A stretch of DNA of 40,632 nucleotides, from assembly GCA_017984135.1 (NCBI GenBank), contig JAGNZZ010000021.1, positions 1 through 40,632 of the forward strand. Direction: 5' to 3'. Within the stretch, counting starts at the first letter, position 1. Every line of letters begins with the position of its first letter. Positions 33,705 through 40,632 of the stretch are shown piece by piece. A model generated the notes under the pieces. That model saw nothing but the letters and a program-made list of their open reading frames with translations, ran no database searches and had not been told where the DNA came from. The position numbers and the translations under genes are program-made. The stretch comes from Chitinophagales bacterium (lineage in GTDB: Bacteria > Bacteroidota > Bacteroidia > Chitinophagales > JADIYW01).

Positions 33705-34637
33705 ATGCAAAGTGTTCAAATGTTATCTATAAAAGCATTTATTAGTGTTTTTAGACAAGTATTATTTGTACACAAAACAGAAGCCAATACCATTCGAGTC
33801 GGTTTCGAACGTGCTTCAAATATTACAAAATTTCCAAGATTTGTAAAAAGAGAAGATCTCAAATATGCCGACATAGACGGTTCATGGTTTACACCTGATG
33901 GATTTAGTAAGTCAAAAACAATTCTGTATTTTCACGGTGGTGGATATGTGATGGGTTCACATCATTCTCATCGTTCATTAATAGCTAGAATAGCTAGAGC
34001 TTCCAATTGCAAAGCATTAGCAATTAATTATAGAAAAGCACCTGAAAACCCATATCCTGCTGCTGTAGAAGACGCTCTTAAAACATATAAACAAATGATT
34101 GTTGACGGATATGAGAACATCTTCATCATGGGAGATTCTGCTGGTGGAGGACTGACTTTAGCCTTGCTACAACTAATTAGAAAACATAAACTATCAAAAG
34201 CTGCTGGTGCAGTTTTACTTTCACCTTGGACAGATTTAACCTTGAGTGGTGATAGTATAGAAACTAAGAAAGATGAAGATGCCTTAATTTCACGTCATTT
34301 ATTAGAAATTTATTCAAAAAGATACTATGCCGAAAGCGACCCAACGAACCCTTTGATTTCTCCATTATTTGCCGATTTCAAAGGATTTCCTCCAACACTA
34401 ATACAAGTAGGTGGAAGTGAAGTGTTATTTGATGACGCTATTCGATTGGCACAAAAAATGAATAAAGCCAATGTGAACGTTCAATTAGAAATATATGATA
34501 AAATGATGCACGTTTGGCAATTTTTTGCTGGCATTGTTCCTGAAGGAAATAAAGCTATTTCAGAAATTGGTGACTTTGTGAAATCAATAAACGTATCCAC
34601 CAAAACCGATAAATTAGAAGCTTTAGAAGTATACTAA
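33705..34637 (+). CDS. Hormone-sensitive-lipase family esterase (alpha/beta hydrolase)
   Basis: 310 aa, cytoplasmic. The oxyanion-hole motif is HGGG (77-80) in YFHGGGYVMGS, and the nucleophile is Ser145 in GDSAGG. The acid is the Asp of GGSEVLFDDA and the His is in KMMHVWQFF, completing the triad in the usual order. NYRKAPENPYPAAVEDA is another family block. Natural substrates are likely short acyl esters, but none can be specified. The zinc-ribbon gene starts one base after the stop, suggesting tight cotranscription. Confidence 0.92.
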   Translation: MQSVQMLSIKAFISVFRQVLFVHKTEANTIRVGFERASNITKFPRFVKREDLKYADIDGSWFTPDGFSKSKTILYFHGGGYVMGSHHSHRSLIARIARASNCKALAINYRKAPENPYPAAVEDALKTYKQMIVDGYENIFIMGDSAGGGLTLALLQLIRKHKLSKAAGAVLLSPWTDLTLSGDSIETKKDEDALISRHLLEIYSKRYYAESDPTNPLISPLFADFKGFPPTLIQVGGSEVLFDDAIRLAQKMNKANVNVQLEIYDKMMHVWQFFAGIVPEGNKAISEIGDFVKSINVSTKTDKLEALEVY

Positions 34638-34638
34638 A

Positions 34639-34911
34639 ATGGAATACCTTAATACTCATAAACAAAAAATAACATGTGCACAATGTGGTAGTAATGATTT
34701 TAAATCTATTGATAAATCACATATTAAATGCTCACATTGTGGTACTCAAGTTGACACTACCATTAAACTTACTGATGATACTTCATTGAATATGGAAATA
34801 AGTGATGGAGCTCAAGTAGAAGTAAATGCACAAGTAAAAATAAAAGGTGGATTAAAAATAAAAGGTGGAACTTTAATTATTAAAGATGGTGGAAGTATAG
34901 AAATTGGATGA
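34639..34911 (+). CDS. Zinc-ribbon protein with repetitive C-terminal beta segment
   Basis: 90 aa. Two CxxC pairs (TCAQCGSNDF and IKCSHCGTQ) form a single zinc ribbon within residues 14-35. The second half is a repeat-like strand series (VEVNAQVKIKGGLKIKGG, then TLIIKDGGSIEIG) suggesting a small beta-solenoid or hairpin stack. The DNA has an 18-bp tandem duplication there. No nucleic-acid-binding residues are obvious. It is cotranscribed with the esterase, but no functional link is evident. Confidence 0.78.
   Translation: MEYLNTHKQKITCAQCGSNDFKSIDKSHIKCSHCGTQVDTTIKLTDDTSLNMEISDGAQVEVNAQVKIKGGLKIKGGTLIIKDGGSIEIG
34836..34869 (+). repeat. 18-bp-period tandem repeat inside the zinc-ribbon gene
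   Basis: AAAAATAAAAGGTGGA occurs at 34836-34851 and 34854-34869, coding KIKGG twice. A weaker third unit (IIKDGG) follows. Confidence 0.75.
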
Positions 34912-34917
34912 TTTTAT

Positions 34918-34948
34918 TTTGATAAATAATTTAAATTTTATACGTTTG
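34918..34948 (+). promoter_or_regulatory. metY: Bacteroidota promoter for the metY leader
   Basis: TTTG (34918-34921), 19-nt spacer, TACGTTTG (34941-34948). Both boxes and the spacing match the consensus. Transcription should begin around 34953-34956, about 165 nt before metY. Confidence 0.85.
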
Positions 34949-34970
34949 CAATATGATAAAAATCTTTTCT

Positions 34971-35006
34971 ATGAATGCAATGTGCTGCTGTTGTAAAACG
35001 GAGTAA
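34971..35006 (+). CDS. Cysteine-rich leader peptide MNAMCCCCKTE
   Basis: An 11-codon frame ATG AAT GCA ATG, four Cys codons (TGC TGC TGT TGT, 34983-34994), AAA ACG GAG, then TAA. It sits just downstream of a good promoter and upstream of a terminator in the metY leader. Runs of the regulatory amino acid are the hallmark of attenuator peptides such as those of the trp and his operons; four cysteines in eleven residues would be very improbable by chance. It is presumed to act by ribosome position, not as a product. Met codons at 1 and 4 might add methionine sensing. Confidence 0.8.
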   Translation: MNAMCCCCKTE

Positions 35007-35048
35007 GAAAGGTTTTATCTAAATTGAATATTAATATACAAAAATACG

Positions 35049-35079
35049 ATGCCTTTCTTTAAAGAGAAAGGCATTTTTT
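35049..35079 (+). terminator. metY: Intrinsic terminator inside the metY leader
   Basis: Nine-bp stem ATGCCTTTC (35049-35057) with GAAAGGCAT (35066-35074), extended by T-A and T-G pairs, followed by six T. It lies 35 nt before the metY start, and the upstream gene ended more than 130 bp earlier. It is therefore a leader attenuator rather than a gene-end terminator. Confidence 0.9.
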
Positions 35080-35110
35080 ATAACTTTTTTTATAACAATA
35101 TAAAAATTAA

Positions 35111-36406
<1,296 letters not shown>

Positions 36407-36414
36407 TTTTTTAT

Positions 36415-36453
36415 AAAACGTTGGAAAATAGATAAATTTTCCAACGTTTTTTT
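36415..36453 (+). terminator. Strong terminator between metY and metX
   Basis: Fifteen-bp perfect stem AAAACGTTGGAAAAT (36415-36429) with ATTTTCCAACGTTTT (36436-36450), 6-nt loop, and T run to 36453. It stands only 30 bp before metX, so metX needs read-through or a promoter that I could not recognise in the remaining space. Confidence 0.92.
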
Positions 36454-36482
36454 ATCTCATCTTTTTTATTGGAAATATTTAT

Positions 36483-37499
36483 ATGCAACCTCAAATTTTA
36501 TCACATCAACAACCTGTTACATTAGAATGTGGCGTAACCTTACCTATGGTAGATATTGCTTACCATACCTTTGGTGAATTGAATGCCGATAAATCTAATG
36601 TTGTTTGGATATGCCACGCGTTTTCAGCTAATTCCAATCCGATGGAATGGTGGCCAGGAATGGTAGGAGATGGCTTATTTATTGATTCCAAAAAATATTT
36701 TATAGTTTGTGTAAACATGTTGGGTTCATGCTATGGAACCACAGGTCCTTTGTCAATAAACCCAGAAACAGAAAAAAAATATTATAGTTCGTTTCCCGTA
36801 GTAACCGTTCGTGATATGGTACAAACTTTAATTTTAGTGCGTAAGAATTTAGGTATTGAAAAAATATTTTTTGCTTGCGGTTTTTCTATGGGCGGACAGC
36901 AATTATTAGAATTTGTAATTCAAGAGCCGGATGTGTTTGATAATATCTTACTAGGCGCCACAAATATTAAGCATTCTCCATGGGGAATTGCCTATAATGA
37001 ATCCCAGCGATTAGCATTGTATGCCGACCAAACATTTGGAAATGAAGATGATAACGCCGGACAAGCCGGTTTAAAAGCAGCCAGAAGCATCGGTTTATTG
37101 TCGTATAGGAATTATATGGCTTATAATAAAACGCAATCTGATGACGATAATTCCAAATTAGAAAATTTCAAAGTTTGTTCCTATCAACAATATCAAGGAG
37201 AAAAATTAGTAAAGCGTTTTAACGCGTATTCTTATAACATTTTATCTAAGGCAATGGATAATCATAATATTACACGTGGACGTGGTGATGCAAAAGATGT
37301 ATTGTCTTCTGTGAAATGTAATGTGTTAGTGTTGGGTATTACTTCCGATTATTTATATCCATTGGAAGAACAACAATTATTGGCTAAATTAATTCCACAT
37401 AGCTTATTTGTTGAAATTAATTCAGATTATGGGCATGATGGATTTTTAATAGAAAATGAACAAATGTCTAAAATTTTAAGTGCATTTTTAAAAGTTTAA
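36483..37499 (+). CDS. metX: Homoserine O-acetyltransferase
   Basis: Alpha/beta-hydrolase-fold acyltransferase making O-acetylhomoserine from homoserine and acetyl-CoA, the substrate of the adjacent MetY. NMLGSCYGTTGP (78-89), VTVRDMV (107-113) and the nucleophile Ser135 in CGFSMGGQQ are visible. The Asp is in GITSDYLYP and the His in YGHDGFLIE. At 338 aa it is slightly short for MetX. Distinction from serine or homoserine succinyltransferase of the same fold rests on context. It is convergent with purT, with a 6-bp gap. Confidence 0.92.
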   Translation: MQPQILSHQQPVTLECGVTLPMVDIAYHTFGELNADKSNVVWICHAFSANSNPMEWWPGMVGDGLFIDSKKYFIVCVNMLGSCYGTTGPLSINPETEKKYYSSFPVVTVRDMVQTLILVRKNLGIEKIFFACGFSMGGQQLLEFVIQEPDVFDNILLGATNIKHSPWGIAYNESQRLALYADQTFGNEDDNAGQAGLKAARSIGLLSYRNYMAYNKTQSDDDNSKLENFKVCSYQQYQGEKLVKRFNAYSYNILSKAMDNHNITRGRGDAKDVLSSVKCNVLVLGITSDYLYPLEEQQLLAKLIPHSLFVEINSDYGHDGFLIENEQMSKILSAFLKV

Positions 37500-37505
37500 T
37501 CTCCT

Positions 37506-38675
37506 TTACTTAACTTCCAAGCTAATCATTTTTGCAAGGTCAATTGCACGTTGTGTTACGTCATTTACATTCGCATCAGTATTGTCATAAGCTAATGCAA
37601 CGCCCATTCTTCGATATGGCCTGGTGGTTGGTTTCCCAAAAATTCGCACATCTGATTTTATATGGTTCATTGCCGATTCAAGACCAATGTATTTGGGTGA
37701 ACTTCCTTCACTGTTTGCTAAAATTACAGCACTTGCACCTACACGTTCTAATGTAATTTCAGGAATTGGAAAACCTAATATGGCGCGTGCGTGTAATTCA
37801 AATTCAGAAAAGTTTTGTGTGCCTGCAAGTGTTACCATTCCGGTGTCGTGTGGTCGAGGTGATAGTTCTGAAAAATAAACTCCATCTTTTGCAATGAAAA
37901 ATTCAACGCCAAAAATTCCGGCACCTGTGAGTGCTTCTGTAACAGCAGCAGCCATGCGTTTTGCTTCTTCTAAATGTTGAGGCTGAACCAAAGCAGGTTG
38001 CCAACTTTCTTGATAATCGCCGCGTTCTTGTCGATGACCTATCGGAGGACAAAATAAAGTTGGCAGTCCGTTTTTTTGAGCTACGGTTAATAAGGTAATT
38101 TCTGATTCAAAGTTTATAAATGCTTCCGCAATAACTTCGGTATAGTCGCCACGCTTTCCACTTTGTGCATAGTTCCACGCTTGTTCAATATCTTCTGTAG
38201 TTTTTATGGTCGATTGGCCTTTTCCCGAAGAACTCATTAATGGTTTTACCACACATGGCATTCCAATGTTTTTTACAGCTTCGATTAATTCTTCTAAGGA
38301 ATTGGCATATTGATAGTTGGCTGTTCTTAGTCCCAATTCTTTGGCAGCTAAATCTCGGATTGCTTTTCTGTTCATTGTAAAATTTGCCGCTTTAGCACTG
38401 GGCACTACGGTGATGCCTTGCTGTTCATAAGCATAAAAACGTTCGGTGCGGATAGCTTCTATTTCAGGTACTATTAAATCCGGTTGATGTTTAGCAACAA
38501 TACTGTCTAATGCAGCACCATCTAGCATATTTATAACTTCACGTTCATCGGCCATTTGTTGTGCCGGAGCATCATTGTACGAGTCAACAGCTATCACATA
38601 TTGACCTAATCGTTTTAATGCAATTACTAATTCTTTTCCTAATTCTCCAGAACCTAATAACATTATTTTTTTCAT
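37506..38675 (-). CDS. purT: Formate-dependent phosphoribosylglycinamide formyltransferase
   Basis: ATP-grasp enzyme that formylates GAR with formate and ATP in purine synthesis. The start [20 protein letters not shown] gives the preATP-grasp dinucleotide-type loop. [10 protein letters not shown] (about 65-74), [17 protein letters not shown] (the ATP-binding lysine loop), [35 protein letters not shown] blocks (metal and substrate residues), and [13 protein letters not shown] near the C terminus are typical. The 389-aa length is normal. It is downstream of a hydrolase gene by 12 bp on the same strand. Confidence 0.96.
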   Translation of the reverse strand: MKKIMLLGSGELGKELVIALKRLGQYVIAVDSYNDAPAQQMADEREVINMLDGAALDSIVAKHQPDLIVPEIEAIRTERFYAYEQQGITVVPSAKAANFTMNRKAIRDLAAKELGLRTANYQYANSLEELIEAVKNIGMPCVVKPLMSSSGKGQSTIKTTEDIEQAWNYAQSGKRGDYTEVIAEAFINFESEITLLTVAQKNGLPTLFCPPIGHRQERGDYQESWQPALVQPQHLEEAKRMAAAVTEALTGAGIFGVEFFIAKDGVYFSELSPRPHDTGMVTLAGTQNFSEFELHARAILGFPIPEITLERVGASAVILANSEGSSPKYIGLESAMNHIKSDVRIFGKPTTRPYRRMGVALAYDNTDANVNDVTQRAIDLAKMISLEVK

Positions 38676-38687
38676 AGATATTCAATT

Positions 38688-39521
38688 TTATTTTTCTAAA
38701 TCTTTTAAAAATTTTGGCCATAATTTTTTTTCGGCGGAAGCGAAGAAGAAACCACGATGACCAAATTTTTTGATACCATAATCATTGGCATGCAAGGTTT
38801 CAATTTCTTTTTGTGCATTGGAATACAAGTCTAATATAAATTGACAGCCATCTCGAGTAGTTATTTTATCATCAGCCAAATGATAGGATTTTACTGGTAT
38901 TTTGATTGAATTGTAATGTGATTGGATTCCAGTAGTTTTATAATAGGAAACAAAGAAATCTTTTGTTAAACACCATTGTCTTAATTCCAAAATAATATTT
39001 TTCGGAAAACCACCTTTAATGCCGAATGCTTCGTTGTTCATATATCCATATTTCCATAAAGAATATGAAACAATAATTTTCCAAAATAAAAACAGCACTA
39101 TTCTCATGTAAAATGGTAAATATCCAATGTATCCATTGGTGGAGGCAACTAAAAATAGTTTATCAAAAAGTGCAGCAGATGGAGTATATCCAATTAACTG
39201 ACCTCCAGAACTATGCCCAACAATATATTTTTTTTGATTAGAATAATTTTCCAGTACAAATTGGCTCACACATTCCATGTCTTTCAGCCAATCTTCGTGC
39301 TTTACTGAAGAAGAAAAATTTTCTGAATTACCATAATCATACGTGATAGCCACATAACCATTTTGGCATAAGTAGTCAGCAAATTTCCAATATATTTTTT
39401 GAGGAATACAAGTTCCTGTATTGATTTGTATAATGCCATTAGGTGCAAAAACAGGCGTTCTAATTATCAAGGTAAGGTAGTTGTTTGAACTTGATAGGAT
39501 GGTTTTTTCCGAAATATTCAT
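38688..39521 (-). CDS. Alpha/beta hydrolase
   Basis: 277 aa from the Met at 39521 (MNISEKTILSSSNNY); the frame runs back to 39548 with a lysine-rich extension. The nucleophile elbow is GHSSGG (in YIVGHSSGGQLIGY), and the late KKFGHRGFF could provide the His. It matches a family of Bacteroidota and proteobacterial hydrolases sometimes called serine aminopeptidase S33 or COG4757-like, with a TYDYGNSENFSSS segment after the second strand. A hydrophobic stretch in the middle (YMRIVLFLFWKIIVSYSLW) may be a cap helix or membrane contact. The substrate is unknown. It is probably cotranscribed with purT. Confidence 0.82.
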   Translation of the reverse strand: MNISEKTILSSSNNYLTLIIRTPVFAPNGIIQINTGTCIPQKIYWKFADYLCQNGYVAITYDYGNSENFSSSVKHEDWLKDMECVSQFVLENYSNQKKYIVGHSSGGQLIGYTPSAALFDKLFLVASTNGYIGYLPFYMRIVLFLFWKIIVSYSLWKYGYMNNEAFGIKGGFPKNIILELRQWCLTKDFFVSYYKTTGIQSHYNSIKIPVKSYHLADDKITTRDGCQFILDLYSNAQKEIETLHANDYGIKKFGHRGFFFASAEKKLWPKFLKDLEK

Positions 39522-39616
39522 TTCATTTTTTTTCTTTGAAATATACATGAATTAATTTTAAAAAGCATGGATTAGATTTTTTTTTGGATATTTGATGTCT
39601 ATTAAAAATCAAGTTT

Positions 39617-40632
39617 GTGCAGAAAATTGTTTTTAAAAAAAGTTGGCTTAAATATCCATTAATGATATTTGTGTTTACACTACTTTTTTTGTTTTCTCCC
39701 AAACCTAAAACATCCATTGGAACGTATTGTGGTGAATACATTCACCTCAATAAAATGGGATTTGTTCTTTTTTGTGATTCGTATCAATATACCTATCTAA
39801 CCACAAATCCATCACTTATGTTAGATTCAAACTTTGTGGCAGTTCGACAAAATAGACCATTGTATATTTATATTGCACACGTCATAGGCTTGCCTATTAA
39901 GTTTGCAGTAGATAAAATAGTTACTACTTCATTTTTTGAGTCTATTGGAGGAAATCAATATTTGCATCAACCGATTATCAATACCAAATTAAAGTCAAGC
40001 CCATTTTTAAAGAAATATAATATTCAAAATCAGGAGAATTTAGTGTTGGACATGTTGCCGTTTTATATAGCCTATATTATTCTGAATTTTATGGTGTTAT
40101 TGGCTTCTTTAATACTATTAGAAAAGTTACTTAAACAATTAAAAGTGGATTTGTTTATCATTCATTTTCTTTCATTATTTATTGTAAGTAGTGGAATTGT
40201 TAAAGCATTTTTTTATTCGGCACATGAACAGATGTTTACTTTTTTTACACCTTTATTTGTTGCTTATTCCATGTTATTGTTAATTAGAAAACGGTTAAAT
40301 TCTACATCGCTTTTATTTATTACTTTCTTGAATGGAATTTTATGTTTGGCGTATGGTAGTTTTATTTTATATTTTCCATGTATGGTTTTAGCTATGTTAA
40401 TTATGGAAAATCGTATATTCCCAAGCTTGGACCAACTTAAAATAATGAGCTTAAATGCGCTTGTATTTGTTATTCCTACCTTTAGTTGGATATTTATTTG
40501 TCATCATTTTTCTGGACATTATTATAATGGTGAAATTTCTAACTTCCGAGAATTTGTTTGGGTAATAGATACCATGTCTATTGGTTTTTCTACATTTATA
40601 AAAACTGCTTCTTCTTACTCATTACGTTATTT
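39617..40632 (+). CDS. Polytopic membrane protein, cut by the window end
   Basis: An open frame of 338 codons without a stop up to the last base. It starts at GTG 39617 (VQKIVFKKSWLKYPLM) or ATG 39662; an in-frame TGA at 39593 limits the start. The first helix is MIFVFTLLFLF, followed by a soluble loop of about 90 residues (YLTTNPSLMLDSNFVAVRQNRPLYIYIAHV), then at least five more helices. The order of a first helix, an extracytoplasmic loop and then many helices resembles GT-C-type glycosyltransferase or O-antigen-related membrane proteins, but no diagnostic motif is seen. Incomplete at the 3' end. Confidence 0.72.
   Translation, partial: MQKIVFKKSWLKYPLMIFVFTLLFLFSPKPKTSIGTYCGEYIHLNKMGFVLFCDSYQYTYLTTNPSLMLDSNFVAVRQNRPLYIYIAHVIGLPIKFAVDKIVTTSFFESIGGNQYLHQPIINTKLKSSPFLKKYNIQNQENLVLDMLPFYIAYIILNFMVLLASLILLEKLLKQLKVDLFIIHFLSLFIVSSGIVKAFFYSAHEQMFTFFTPLFVAYSMLLLIRKRLNSTSLLFITFLNGILCLAYGSFILYFPCMVLAMLIMENRIFPSLDQLKIMSLNALVFVIPTFSWIFICHHFSGHYYNGEISNFREFVWVIDTMSIGFSTFIKTASSYSLRY

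Larger units (their letters stand above)
34953..35080 (+). promoter_or_regulatory. metY: Putative cysteine-responsive transcription attenuator of metY
   Basis: The leader peptide (34971-35006) is followed by AAGAAAGG (35005-35012), which overlaps its stop codon. This segment is perfectly complementary to CCTTTCTT (35052-35059), the 5' arm of the terminator at 35049-35079. A ribosome halted on the Cys codons leaves AAGAAAGG free to pair and disarm the terminator. A ribosome reaching the stop codon covers it, so the terminator forms. The expected outcome is metY transcription when charged Cys-tRNA is scarce. The mechanism is inferred from the geometry. Confidence 0.7.

Noticed and set aside
34949..35080. 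SAM-type riboswitch in the metY leader
   Set aside because: Riboswitches are the usual control of met genes, so I looked for SAM-I/S-box and SAM-II signatures. None is present; the leader is short and dominated by the Cys-codon ORF and the terminator.

Overview
The window reads as chromosome of an AT-rich, free-living member of the Bacteroidota. The evidence is a TonB-dependent receptor paired with a DUF4249 lipoprotein, a very large secreted protein ending in a gliding-motility/type IX secretion C-terminal domain, a DUF2795 protein, a fused SpmA-SpmB protein, an atpD-atpC pair with a short epsilon subunit, almost no Shine-Dalgarno sequences, and several promoters of the Bacteroidota form TTTG-N18/19-TAnnTTTG. 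No tRNA, rRNA, CRISPR array, insertion sequence or phage gene was found. Most of the window is housekeeping or metabolic.

Layout. 1-2.7 kb: two tandem exported FKBP prolyl isomerases, a PduO-type cobalamin adenosyltransferase and a DUF2795 protein. 2.7-8.5 kb (minus): TonB receptor plus DUF4249 lipoprotein; arginyl-tRNA synthetase plus a SET-domain protein. 8.7-12.1 kb (plus): arginine decarboxylase, a 0.6 kb non-coding stretch with a perfect 22-bp palindrome, and an ammonium channel. 12.2-15.5 kb (minus): giant secreted protein and riboflavin synthase. 15.6-16.1 kb: small membrane protein. 16.1-18.9 kb (minus): beta-carbonic anhydrase, SulP transporter and a small exported protein, preceded by a candidate structured RNA at about 18.95-19.09 kb. 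19.2-22.5 kb (minus): operon of polysaccharide deacetylase, TatD nuclease, lipoprotein and MeaB GTPase. 22.7-25.9 kb: gltX and glnS in tandem. 26-27.7 kb (minus): SnoaL-like protein and fused SpmAB. 27.7-31 kb: smpB, then a tightly overlapping six-gene operon of small secreted and membrane proteins ending in an MFS-like protein. 31-33.4 kb (minus): DoxX-like protein and atpC/atpD. 33.7-37.5 kb: HSL-type esterase, zinc-ribbon protein, then the metY-metX methionine pair. 37.5-39.5 kb (minus): purT and a hydrolase. A membrane protein runs off the right edge.

The strongest find is upstream of metY. A good promoter (34918-34948) is followed by an 11-codon open reading frame encoding MNAMCCCCKTE, with four consecutive cysteine codons. 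Next come an 8-nt segment overlapping its stop codon and a strong intrinsic terminator whose 5' arm is complementary to that segment. This is the complete geometry of ribosome-mediated transcription attenuation sensing cysteine, placed in front of O-acetylhomoserine sulfhydrylase.

The second is the operon at 28252-30989. All five of its gene junctions overlap, it includes a 48-residue membrane ORF, and two of its products are diverged paralogues with an identically spaced cysteine pair. The third is the possible rod-like RNA at 18951-19085. B12 genes (adenosyltransferase and MeaB) occur twice, but the mutase they would serve is not in the window.
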